From Limnohabitans sp. 15K (GTDB taxonomy: Bacteria > Pseudomonadota > Gammaproteobacteria > Burkholderiales > Burkholderiaceae_C), in NCBI RefSeq assembly GCF_002778285.1, contig NZ_NESM01000002.1:310001-374000 (forward strand): 64,000 nucleotides of DNA, written 5' to 3'. The translations under genes were made by a program, and so were the position numbers. Under the pieces are notes generated by a model. The model did no database searches and was not told the origin of the DNA. It saw only the letters and a program-made list of their open reading frames with translations. Of the stretch, positions 1-8,379 are shown piece by piece. The stretch's first letter is position 1; each line of letters begins with the position of its first letter.

Positions 1-1
1 A

Positions 2-214
2 ATTCATGACGCGATCGTAGTACCGATCGATCCTCAAAGCGAAAGTGAACAGATATCACTCTTAAAAGCAGAATTGATTAGGGCATTAGAGTTTGCCAAC
101 TCAGCACTAAACAAGGGTGCCGGAGCAGACCTTCGGCGAATCGCGCTAGAAATGGGAATTGACCCCTCACCCGATGGTGAAGCTGCCATTGAAGAAGACC
201 AGGAGGAAGAATGA
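2..214 (+). CDS. C-terminal fragment of an unknown protein (partial, runs off left edge)
   Basis: An open frame with no start inside the window ends at the TGA at 212-214, giving about 70 residues. The C-terminus is helical and finishes in a very acidic tail (EEDQEEE). The stop overlaps the ATG of the next gene (ATGA at 211-214), so it belongs to the same operon as the DndD-like ATPase gene. I do not recognise the family from this tail. In Dnd-type operons the gene upstream of dndD encodes the PAPS-reductase-like DndC, but nothing visible here proves that, so the function is left open. Confidence 0.7.
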   Translation: MHDAIVVPIDPQSESEQISLLKAELIRALEFANSALNKGAGADLRRIALEMGIDPSPDGEAAIEEDQEEE

Positions 215-411
215 CTAATGACAATGATATGGCCCTTGCGGCCTTACTGAAAGCTGCGGAGATGGATACATCTTTGCCAACGGAACTGCTTCGCAAATCT
301 TTTGCTATTCAGCGCAGGCATCAATTTGACCGTGATGAAACTCGTGAAGTCTCATTGCAGGAGCTGAGAACTTTGCTGGATGCAATGGTCGAAGAAGAGG
401 AACAAAAATGA
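211..411 (+). CDS. Small acidic protein of the island operon
   Basis: A 66-residue protein, mostly charged helix, with a central QRRHQFDRDE stretch and an acidic C-terminus (EEEEQK). It overlaps its upstream neighbour by an ATGA junction and the DndD-like gene by another (408-411), so translation of all three is probably coupled. No enzymatic motif is visible. Its size and its position directly before a DndD-like ATPase suggest an accessory subunit or partner of that ATPase, which is inference from gene order only. The frame is supported by the two four-base overlaps and a GAGGAAGA ribosome-binding site at the end of the preceding gene. Confidence 0.7.
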   Translation: MTNDNDMALAALLKAAEMDTSLPTELLRKSFAIQRRHQFDRDETREVSLQELRTLLDAMVEEEEQK

Positions 412-2393
412 TTCTGCACAGCCTCACCGCAACGAACTTCATGCCTTATAGGGGCAAGATGTCATTAACGTTTCCGACCGATGCCGACAAAAATGTAATG
501 TTGGTTTTCGGTGACAACATGCGTGGAAAAACCAGTCTACTTAACGCATTGCGTTGGGTTTTCTATGGAAAAGCGATAGGTCGGCACTCTCGCGAAATTG
601 CACTCTTTGATCTTGTTAATTCCGAAGCGACCATGGAGGGCGACTGGTCTATGGAGGTGGTCGTCACCTTCGAAGCCGATGGTCACCGTTATGAAATGCG
701 ACGAACCGCCAATAGACGCGCATTGGTCTCTAAGCCCACCCGCTCCGAGGACCTGGTCATGGATCGAGGCATGCGCAAGGATGACATCCCCTTAGGTGAT
801 CATTTGATCGACGCCGAGATAAATCGATTCGCTCCAGAGCAAACATCACGGTTTTTTCTTTTTGACGGCGAATTGTTGGACGAATACGAGCAACTGCTCA
901 TAGACGGGAGCGAGCAAAGCAAGGCAATCAAAGAAGCGATCGAACAGGTCCTGGGAGTGCCAACTCTTATTCGAGGGCGGGACGATGCTCAAACAATTTT
1001 GAAAGCGGCTCAAAAGCAGCAGACCGCAGATCTCCAGAAGATGGGGGGATTTGAGTCCCAAGCCGAGAAGCAGAGGCACTACCAGACACAAATCGATTCA
1101 ATTGAAAAAGACATTAAAGATCAACATGAACGTTTAAAAAAGGTCAATACGGATCGCGAAGAACTTGACGACGATCTAGCAAAAGTTGAAGCTTTATATC
1201 AAGCGAAGCAAAAGCTCGATGACGCAATTTCAACTAGAGATAAGGCTGCCAAACGACAAGATGAACTTCAGCAACAGAGGATAGGACTTGTCAAAGATTC
1301 CTGGAGGGAAGTGATTCGACCACTTTTGACTCTTAAGCGAGAACACATTCAGGACGAGCATTCGAAGTTCACCACCCAAATGCTCGCCCGTGACAAGGTT
1401 GAGACAAAGATTGCACAGCTACAAGAGGCCGTTAAATCGGAAACTTGCCAGGCTTGCGGTCAACAGTTGCATGAAAAGGAACGTGTAGCTGCAGGCGAAG
1501 AACTCGGGAAGCTTCAAGCGGAACTGTTGGGATTTAAGGTTGATATTGCGTTGTTCTCAAAACTGTCTAGCGATATGCAATCACTGGACAAATTATTGAA
1601 ACCCACAGATGCACGTCAAATCGCTTTCATTGACAACGAAGTAAACCGTCTTAGTGTCGAATTGACAAAACTTGACAATCAAATTGAGGAACTCAACGAG
1701 TTGATCAAAGGTCAAGACACTGCCGAAATAGCACGCAAGCGATTTATGCGTGACGGTCTAATTAAGGAAGCTGCACGAATTACTGGCGAGATTGCATCAA
1801 GCCAAGAAAAACACACTGGATTTCAACGCGAGTTAGCAATGATCTCCAAAATCCTCGAGGGACTTCCGAAAGCGCGGGCTGCCAAAAGTTCACGATTGGT
1901 CAAAATTGCATCTGCCCTGGAGAAGGTGTACGCAAAAAGCATTGATCAGTTGCGCGACGATCTCAAAGCCACAGTAGAAGTTTTGGCCAGTCAGGCTTTT
2001 CGCAGACTCACTACGCAAAGCCAATATTCAGGACTACGGATAAATAGCAATTATGGTTTAACGATACTAGACGAGCGCGGTCAAGAGGTTCCGATAAGAA
2101 GCGCTGGTGCAGAACAGATTGTCGCCCTGTCGCTCATAGATGGTTTGGCTCACGCGGGCCGGTCAGCTGGCCCCGTGGTCATGGACACTCCATTTGGCCG
2201 CTTAGACAAGAAGCATCGGGCGAACATACTTGCCTATTTGCCTACCACCACATCTCAACTCGTTATGTTTGTTCACGAAGGAGAAGTTGACCGAGCGAAT
2301 GACCTTGTTCAACTCAAATCAAAAGTTGGCTGTGTTTATGAAATCAAGGAAGTAAGCCTAAGGCACTCGCGCATCGAAAGGATTAACCAATGA
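408..2393 (+). CDS. DndD-like SMC/ABC-type ATPase
   Basis: A 661-residue protein of the RecN/SMC/DndD class. The N-terminal half-domain carries a Walker A motif (GDNMRGKTS, about residues 35-43). Long charged coiled-coil segments follow (about 215-345 and 390-520), separated by a CQAC motif at residues 347-350 that resembles a zinc hook. The C-terminal half-domain has an ABC-signature-like SAGAEQIVALS and a Walker B region (VVMDTPFGRLD, Asp near 593). The MDTPxGRLD wording is typical of DndD of DNA phosphorothioation systems. In that family the ATPase nicks or remodels DNA for sulfur insertion by DndC, while other DndD-like ATPases serve different defence systems. It overlaps both neighbours by four bases. 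The family call is good; a role in sulfur modification is unproven because no sulfurtransferase is visible. Confidence 0.85.
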   Translation: MILHSLTATNFMPYRGKMSLTFPTDADKNVMLVFGDNMRGKTSLLNALRWVFYGKAIGRHSREIALFDLVNSEATMEGDWSMEVVVTFEADGHRYEMRRTANRRALVSKPTRSEDLVMDRGMRKDDIPLGDHLIDAEINRFAPEQTSRFFLFDGELLDEYEQLLIDGSEQSKAIKEAIEQVLGVPTLIRGRDDAQTILKAAQKQQTADLQKMGGFESQAEKQRHYQTQIDSIEKDIKDQHERLKKVNTDREELDDDLAKVEALYQAKQKLDDAISTRDKAAKRQDELQQQRIGLVKDSWREVIRPLLTLKREHIQDEHSKFTTQMLARDKVETKIAQLQEAVKSETCQACGQQLHEKERVAAGEELGKLQAELLGFKVDIALFSKLSSDMQSLDKLLKPTDARQIAFIDNEVNRLSVELTKLDNQIEELNELIKGQDTAEIARKRFMRDGLIKEAARITGEIASSQEKHTGFQRELAMISKILEGLPKARAAKSSRLVKIASALEKVYAKSIDQLRDDLKATVEVLASQAFRRLTTQSQYSGLRINSNYGLTILDERGQEVPIRSAGAEQIVALSLIDGLAHAGRSAGPVVMDTPFGRLDKKHRANILAYLPTTTSQLVMFVHEGEVDRANDLVQLKSKVGCVYEIKEVSLRHSRIERINQ

Positions 2394-2791
2394 GCGAACT
2401 TACTACAAACTCCACTGCAATCCCAAATGAGCGCACCCAAGTGCGACTGAGCAATAAATGCCACTCTATTCTTACTCAAATGAAGGAAGACGGCTATCTA
2501 GCGGAAATGACTGATGGATATCGTCTGGGGATCGCCCTAGCGCTGTCAATGGGAGCACAACTTGACGAATTGTCTGCTGAAAACCGAAACTTTATTGCTG
2601 TTTCAACATTAGATCCAACCGGGGAAATCGCTGCTGCTATTCGAATGTTAGTAAATCTGGAAGGGCAAAGTGTGTATGGCTATGCGGAAAGATTAGCAGA
2701 CTGGGGAATCAAGGAGATGCAAACTCGATTCAAAGGAGGGTTCCTCGATGTCGCATCGCTAATGAACACAGCTGCAGAAATGGCGACTTGA
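2390..2791 (+). CDS. Small putative DNA-binding protein in the DndE position
   Basis: A 133-residue protein whose start overlaps the stop of the DndD-like gene (ATGA). Residues 15-50 (RTQVRLSNKCHSIL, then a helix ending in DGYRLGIALALSMG) look like the strand-helix-helix of a ribbon-helix-helix or DndE-type fold, and the rest is helical. In Dnd operons the small DndE protein, which binds nicked DNA, is encoded directly after dndD, so position and size fit that role. The sequence is not close enough to DndE for a firm assignment. It could also be an RHH autoregulator of the operon. Confidence 0.6.
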   Translation: MSELTTNSTAIPNERTQVRLSNKCHSILTQMKEDGYLAEMTDGYRLGIALALSMGAQLDELSAENRNFIAVSTLDPTGEIAAAIRMLVNLEGQSVYGYAERLADWGIKEMQTRFKGGFLDVASLMNTAAEMAT

Positions 2792-2795
2792 ACCA

Positions 2796-5432
2796 ATGAG
2801 GCCAATTCGCGCATTTTTGTTCTCCCAAGGTGAGAACGGCCAATGGGGTTGCCAAGTTTTTAGAGACTTTGAGCCACTTTCTGAAGCGGCAATCGTAGCT
2901 AATTGCGAAAAGCAGTATCCCGTCGGTGTGCATGTAGGGTTTGAGCGACCCGATACGGAATCTGTCGCAGAATTGCTCTGCAAACAGGAAGGACTTGTCT
3001 ACTTATCAAACGGGGCTGTTGGAACAATGCCCCTACCAGTGAAAGCAAGTGCTATATCAATTGGATCTGCTGGTGAGTGCACTTTTCATACTGCAATCGA
3101 TGGCTTCGGATACCAATTGGAAAATACTGATGATGTGTCATCAAATTCGCTGTTGGTGCGACCCACACCATCAATACCTGAAAATATCAGCCCCAGGGGA
3201 TGGGTTGCATCATTGTCCAAACACATTCCTGAATTAGCGCACAAGGTAAGCGCGGCGAAAATTTGGGACGAAGACTCCTACCTCTTACGGGAGTCAGATT
3301 TAGATTTGGATACACGCTATCTTGCAGGCCTTCGTCGCTATGAAATATTGGAGAGCGAACAACCCAACGCTCTCACATTTATCGACCATCTCAAATCAGC
3401 CCCCCCATGGCTCCTAAACGCTCCAATTGCACTTCTAAATCTTTCGGTTCGATCAAACAATGTATGTGCTGCACATGATCTAAAAACTATTGGCGATTTC
3501 GCCAAGTACGGGCTTAAAGGTTTGTACAAGCTTCCAAATTTAGGCCAAAAATCTGTCCATGAAATCAGCCGAGAAATGGTTCATCTTTTCACGACTGGGC
3601 ATCCATTAAGGGCAGTTGAGACGAAGCTTGAGTGGGTAATTCCCGCTCGGTTGGGCGGTCCCAGACCGGAATCCGAATCTGACGAAAACACTAAAGAATC
3701 CGATACTAAACCGAGTGGCACCAAGGAGCCTGCTACACGAGCATATGCAAATATCACTGAAGGCCTTGTAGAAGCGGGACAAAATCTCGATCAAAACGAA
3801 CGAGGTATTTGGGCCGCACGAATGGGATTCCGCTGTGAGGCCATGACCTTTCAACAGATCTCTGATCAAATTGGACTAACCCGCGAGCGAGTACGTCAGA
3901 TCGAGGTAAAGATTTACAAAAAGGTCCGATCTCATCCATTTTGGGATGAGCTTTCAAGCAAAGTCAGTGAGCACCTTCGCGGAAGAAGTGCCCCATTATT
4001 TCTTAATGGTCTCTCTGCTATCGATCCATGGTTTGACGGCGCAGACGATCTTGTCAATCCACTTCGACAAATTTCAGACAACATTGCTCGACTTGGATTC
4101 CACATCCTGACATGGAACAACGCAGTTGTGGTTTCGCGTATGACTCAGGCCCAATGGCATGAAGCGATTGACGATGCCAAAAGCACCTTAATGGCAATAG
4201 CTGACCAGAATCTTAGCGAGCAAGACGCGCTATCGCAGGCAGCTGGGGCCTTGATAGGGAAAGGCGAGGATATGCGCGAAGCTTTGCTAGAAGAGGTCTC
4301 CAAGTTTTGCATTTGGTCTGCGCTACCTGATGGCTCTCGAATTTTCACGGGCTTTGGAAAATCTGCAACCGCTTTAGTAGCGGGACTATTGCAAGCATCA
4401 GACACGCCCTTGCATATAGATGAGATTCAAAGTCGCATTCGTGCCAATTCCAGCTATGAAGCAACAAACGCTTCCAATATACGCAGGGCGGCTTCCGAAG
4501 TTTGCATGCTTTTCGGCCGAGGCACCTACGGTCTGATGAAGCATTGCCCTCTGAATGCATCACAAATGCTGGCTGTCAGAGCAGAGGCTGAGGACATCGT
4601 CGCGGGAGGGGCACCTTCAAAGCAATGGCATAGCAGTGAACTTTACAACGAGCTTCTAAACCGTGGATTCTCTTACGAAGGAAAGCTTGATAAATACATC
4701 ATCAATATTGCATTAGCTAATTCCTCGAGCCTAGTCTACTTGAGACGGATGATTTGGGGTGTGCGAGGTGAATGGAAAGACAGCGCCGATGCGCGCCTAG
4801 ATGTTAAACAAGCTATTGTTTCCTTAATTGAGAGTGAAGGAAAGCCGATGACAACGGCACAGATTCGCTCAAAGCTTATCGAAGACAGAGGGCTGAATAT
4901 TCACTTTCAAATATGGGCTACAAGCCCGCTCGTACGTATCGGACCCGGAATCTGGGGGCTGGAAGGTAGGGATGTGGATATGGAGCAGGCTGGAGCAACA
5001 GCTTACCGCCTACTAAAGGAGCTTTCAGCTAGACAAGAAGGTATGCATGTTTCGGAAGCCGCTGCATTCTTGGGCCTCGGTAGCGAGGACGAAGTATCGA
5101 TGCTGACATCAATTGGGAATAAGGATGGCTTGCGGATGGATAAAGGTCAGTACTGTTATCTACAGCCGTGGGGTGAGTCGCGCCGTATATCTGTTTGGGA
5201 AGCTGCTACCTCAACACTAAAAGATCACCCTCAAGGCCTTGCAAGAAGCGATCTGCAAATGTATGTAGAGAGAATTGCAAAACGCAAGATTGATCGCCAA
5301 CAACTCAGTGGAATTTTGCAAAACATCGACGCCATTTACGACGCGACATCAGGACTTTGGAAATTCGCAGGGCTGGTTGGCGCAGATGATGAAAATGAAG
5401 AGGAAATTGGCAGCCTTTCCGATGCGGCATGA
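2796..5432 (+). CDS. Large multi-HTH protein with RNAP alpha-CTD-like and sigma region 4-like modules
   Basis: An 878-residue protein starting four bases after the preceding stop. Residues about 208-268 match the RNA polymerase alpha C-terminal domain pattern (LSVRSNN, TIGDF, LPNLGQKSVHEI). Residues about 337-380 contain a sigma-70 region 4-like helix-turn-helix with the signature LTRERVRQIE. The C-terminal half has four winged-helix-like units, about 523-582, 669-726, 738-790 and 800-862, each ending in a GxYGL or GxWGL-like wing; the first two resemble the HARE-HTH type. No catalytic motif is visible. HARE-HTH proteins are associated with DNA modification and restriction, so it may recognise modified DNA or recruit RNA polymerase. 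That is inference. The order of domains is unusual and I know of no named family with it. Confidence 0.7.
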   Translation: MRPIRAFLFSQGENGQWGCQVFRDFEPLSEAAIVANCEKQYPVGVHVGFERPDTESVAELLCKQEGLVYLSNGAVGTMPLPVKASAISIGSAGECTFHTAIDGFGYQLENTDDVSSNSLLVRPTPSIPENISPRGWVASLSKHIPELAHKVSAAKIWDEDSYLLRESDLDLDTRYLAGLRRYEILESEQPNALTFIDHLKSAPPWLLNAPIALLNLSVRSNNVCAAHDLKTIGDFAKYGLKGLYKLPNLGQKSVHEISREMVHLFTTGHPLRAVETKLEWVIPARLGGPRPESESDENTKESDTKPSGTKEPATRAYANITEGLVEAGQNLDQNERGIWAARMGFRCEAMTFQQISDQIGLTRERVRQIEVKIYKKVRSHPFWDELSSKVSEHLRGRSAPLFLNGLSAIDPWFDGADDLVNPLRQISDNIARLGFHILTWNNAVVVSRMTQAQWHEAIDDAKSTLMAIADQNLSEQDALSQAAGALIGKGEDMREALLEEVSKFCIWSALPDGSRIFTGFGKSATALVAGLLQASDTPLHIDEIQSRIRANSSYEATNASNIRRAASEVCMLFGRGTYGLMKHCPLNASQMLAVRAEAEDIVAGGAPSKQWHSSELYNELLNRGFSYEGKLDKYIINIALANSSSLVYLRRMIWGVRGEWKDSADARLDVKQAIVSLIESEGKPMTTAQIRSKLIEDRGLNIHFQIWATSPLVRIGPGIWGLEGRDVDMEQAGATAYRLLKELSARQEGMHVSEAAAFLGLGSEDEVSMLTSIGNKDGLRMDKGQYCYLQPWGESRRISVWEAATSTLKDHPQGLARSDLQMYVERIAKRKIDRQQLSGILQNIDAIYDATSGLWKFAGLVGADDENEEEIGSLSDAA

Positions 5433-5605
5433 ACTAGTCGGACAAGGTAAAAATAATTCACACGAAGGGCTACATCTTGGCAACTTTGCAGAAGAACATT
5501 CTTGGGGCGGAGGCTGCAACACGCTCAGCCTGCGCGGCTCCATTACGGGACTTTTCCTATGACCGTAGGACATGCGGAACCCGCGACCTCAGCTTATCTG
5601 AACCA

Positions 5606-7192
5606 GTGTCACAAGAGACTGGTTATTGGGCAAACCCGTCAAACATTAGCAGTAAGCCTCCAAGGTGGATCGTCCGTATCGACGGAACTGGGCCTGATCT
5701 TTCTGTTGACTTAGCCCGCAACGAAGATGGGCAGCCATTACAAGGTGCGGGGACTGTTGGCTACATAAATAACGGTCAGGGTCGATGTGCCTTAGCTGCA
5801 TTTCGGCTAATGCCTTCTGTGCAAGTTGATGCCGAATCGTATGCATTCCCAAGCGATTGGGAGTGGATCGTACAGTTCGCTTTTGGCAAACCGCTACCTG
5901 TCGGCACTTCCGGTGATTCGTTAAGTGATTTTGCTCCGGAGCGAAGCGAAATTGGCTACAAGGGTCGTGCTGACAACAAATCAAACGTAAAGATTCAGCA
6001 AATCAGTTTGGTGATGTCTCTTGCCTCACGGCAGCCATTCGAATTACCTGACGGCCGGATAATTACCTACGAAGCAGCAACAGACGCATTGCAATCTTGG
6101 CTCTCATCAGGTACGGCCGAAACCTTTGCCTACGACCCTAGCGATCCAAATGAACTCACTCGACTAGAACTCGACTTAAGGCGCTGTTTTGGATCGGCAA
6201 TTGCAGCAAATCCATCTGATTCGCCAAACATCATTCCATCTCCCGAACTATTCGGAATTCCTGAAGAAGTGTATGACCTGATAAATGCTTCTCTTCGAGC
6301 GGGTAAACGACACTTCATTTTTCATGGCCCACCTGGAACCGGTAAGACCACTTTGGCTCAATATATCGCTGAAAGCATCGGGGACGGCACAAGCGAAAGT
6401 TACACCCTACTCACTGGATCTTCATCGTGGAGTTCACAAGATCTTGTTGGCGGTTATCAGCCGCTAGGCCCAGGAAAAATGGGCTTCATCCCCGGCGTTA
6501 TGCTCAGAGAATTTAGCAAGCCTATCATCATCGACGAACTTAACCGCTGCCCAATTGACAAGGTCATTGGTCCTTTATTTGCAGTGCTTTCCGGTCATTC
6601 AACTTATCTTCAATATCGAGTTGATGTTGAGGACCCTCAAAGCGCTTTTTACCGGCTGCTTCCAAAAGCTAATCTTGCAATGGAGCCGCATGAATTCGCC
6701 CCAGGCCCCAAATGGGCAATGATTTGTACTTTAAACCAAGCTGATAAAAATCAACTCGAGCAAGTCAGTCTTGCAATGACTCGCAGATTCACTTGGATTC
6801 GAATTGGTACACCTCCAGATCTACGCAAGTTTGTTTACAGCGTCCTCGCCAAGCTTGCTCTTTTGAAGCGTCCCTACACCGACCTTTCACCAAACCCGGT
6901 CGCTGAAGCTTGGAGGATTGTTTGCGGATTTCGAGAGCTTGGAGCTGCTCCTGCAATTGACTTTTTGAAGCTCGCTGCAGCTGTTGATGACTCGATTGAC
7001 TTTCTTGCAGTTCCTCTTCCATCCACCCAACGAGTGTTTGTCGCTGCTTTTGCTTCAACGTTCCTCCCACTGCTAGATGGCATCGGCAAAGACGAAGCTG
7101 TTGAAATGGCCTCTGCCTTATCGAGCGCGTGGAATCTCTCCGAAGAGACTTCCGCCGAGATGGAACGTAGACTTATGGATCTAGCCCTTTGA
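5606..7192 (+). CDS. McrB-like AAA+ ATPase
   Basis: A protein of about 528 residues if it starts at GTG 5606. The frame is open from TTG 5477, but no ATG is available and the residues before 5606 look non-protein-like. The N-terminal 200 residues form an unrecognised domain that could be a DNA-recognition module. The AAA+ core has Walker A GPPGTGKTT (from about residue 241), Walker B PIIIDELNRC, an NQAD sensor-like stretch and a TRRF arginine finger, which places it in the AAA_5/McrB/MoxR group. McrB proteins are GTP-driven translocases that work with a nuclease partner. The following gene overlaps this stop (TTGA, 7189-7192), making it the likely partner. Confidence 0.75.
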   Translation: MSQETGYWANPSNISSKPPRWIVRIDGTGPDLSVDLARNEDGQPLQGAGTVGYINNGQGRCALAAFRLMPSVQVDAESYAFPSDWEWIVQFAFGKPLPVGTSGDSLSDFAPERSEIGYKGRADNKSNVKIQQISLVMSLASRQPFELPDGRIITYEAATDALQSWLSSGTAETFAYDPSDPNELTRLELDLRRCFGSAIAANPSDSPNIIPSPELFGIPEEVYDLINASLRAGKRHFIFHGPPGTGKTTLAQYIAESIGDGTSESYTLLTGSSSWSSQDLVGGYQPLGPGKMGFIPGVMLREFSKPIIIDELNRCPIDKVIGPLFAVLSGHSTYLQYRVDVEDPQSAFYRLLPKANLAMEPHEFAPGPKWAMICTLNQADKNQLEQVSLAMTRRFTWIRIGTPPDLRKFVYSVLAKLALLKRPYTDLSPNPVAEAWRIVCGFRELGAAPAIDFLKLAAAVDDSIDFLAVPLPSTQRVFVAAFASTFLPLLDGIGKDEAVEMASALSSAWNLSEETSAEMERRLMDLAL

Positions 7193-8379
7193 GCATAGAG
7201 GACATCGACCCTGTCTCTGGTTTCAGCTTGGGAATTGTCCTAGCAAGCTATGAAAGACTTGCGCCAAGAGGGCGTCTGCTAAACACAGATCACGCGCGAG
7301 TTCAGCGCGATGCTCTGCTTTTAGCCTGGGCAACTTCCAACGACATGTTTGAAATTGCTAAAGGTGCTATCAGCCATCGTTGGGGTATGCATCAGAGTGA
7401 ATCATTGGAGTCAGCAGTTCAATTTGGGCAAATATCCGGATCAATCGACGCACGTGAAACCTTACTGCAACAGCACTTAACTGCAGACCTAAGCTTATTT
7501 GTTATCAATGAAGTGGTCCCTTCAAAAGAGTCTCTGGATAGGCGAAAGGTCGTAGCTTGGGCTTTGAAGCTCGCTCGCGATGAAATTTTGAAGGCACTTG
7601 ATAGCAAACAGTGCTTCAGCCATACCAAACAGTTTCTTGATGAGCGGCTCGCTGTCCAAAAGACCGCACTTGCCACTCCCATGCTCAAAGATTCGGCCTC
7701 AGGAAAACTCGGACGATCGCCCCCAGGTGAGGCAGCGATAAATAGCGCACGTCGCAGTAAATCTGGCCTACATCCAAAGGCTGGAGATACATTACGCATT
7801 TACGAAGGGCTAAGACGGCTAGCTCCGTTTGCAGTGAGACGGATAGTTTCACAAGCTTTGATAGAACGCCTGAATAATCAGCGCCGTCTGGAACTAGCAG
7901 GCGGCCTAGCTATGGCAGAGGCTTTATCTATTGCGAGTGGTTACCCTCTGAAGTGGAACTCTGATGTCGCATCCGATGGGGTTATGGCCATAGTTGGGCC
8001 TTATGCTGTTGGCTGGCACAACCCTATAAACATCATTTCAGATCACTTTCAAGCGACCGTATCGACAAAAGATACGCGAACCGCCACAAGCATCTCATTC
8101 ATTCAATGCGCAGTTGCGTCAGAGGCAAACCATGAGAACGAAACGATCAGGCTGGCCACAGAATCATTAGTAAGCCTATGTCGAAATGAATCAAAAAAAG
8201 GACCTAGCTTTGAAGAAACGCCTTTGTTTAACTGTGCAGTAGTCATGCGCAAACTCTTTGTATTTAGACCTGTAACGACTTCACCTGACCAGATGATCAT
8301 CACTGAATTCGAAGAGATGGCACGGGGAAGACTACTTGAATTGGCCCGTCGAGTTTGCACCAGAACTCTTACTACCTAG
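7189..8379 (+). CDS. Unknown protein, putative partner of the McrB-like ATPase
   Basis: A 396-residue protein starting at a TTG that overlaps the stop of the McrB-like gene, which implies coupled translation and joint function. In McrBC-type pairs the second gene encodes the nuclease McrC, but I cannot find a PD-(D/E)xK or HNH motif here. The protein is mostly helical up to about residue 270 and has a shorter mixed region with AIVGPYAVGWHNP around 265-280. It ends eight bases into the convergent methyltransferase gene. It may be a divergent nuclease, an adaptor or a DNA-recognition subunit. The family is not recognised. Confidence 0.65.
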   Translation: MSIEDIDPVSGFSLGIVLASYERLAPRGRLLNTDHARVQRDALLLAWATSNDMFEIAKGAISHRWGMHQSESLESAVQFGQISGSIDARETLLQQHLTADLSLFVINEVVPSKESLDRRKVVAWALKLARDEILKALDSKQCFSHTKQFLDERLAVQKTALATPMLKDSASGKLGRSPPGEAAINSARRSKSGLHPKAGDTLRIYEGLRRLAPFAVRRIVSQALIERLNNQRRLELAGGLAMAEALSIASGYPLKWNSDVASDGVMAIVGPYAVGWHNPINIISDHFQATVSTKDTRTATSISFIQCAVASEANHENETIRLATESLVSLCRNESKKGPSFEETPLFNCAVVMRKLFVFRPVTTSPDQMIITEFEEMARGRLLELARRVCTRTLTT

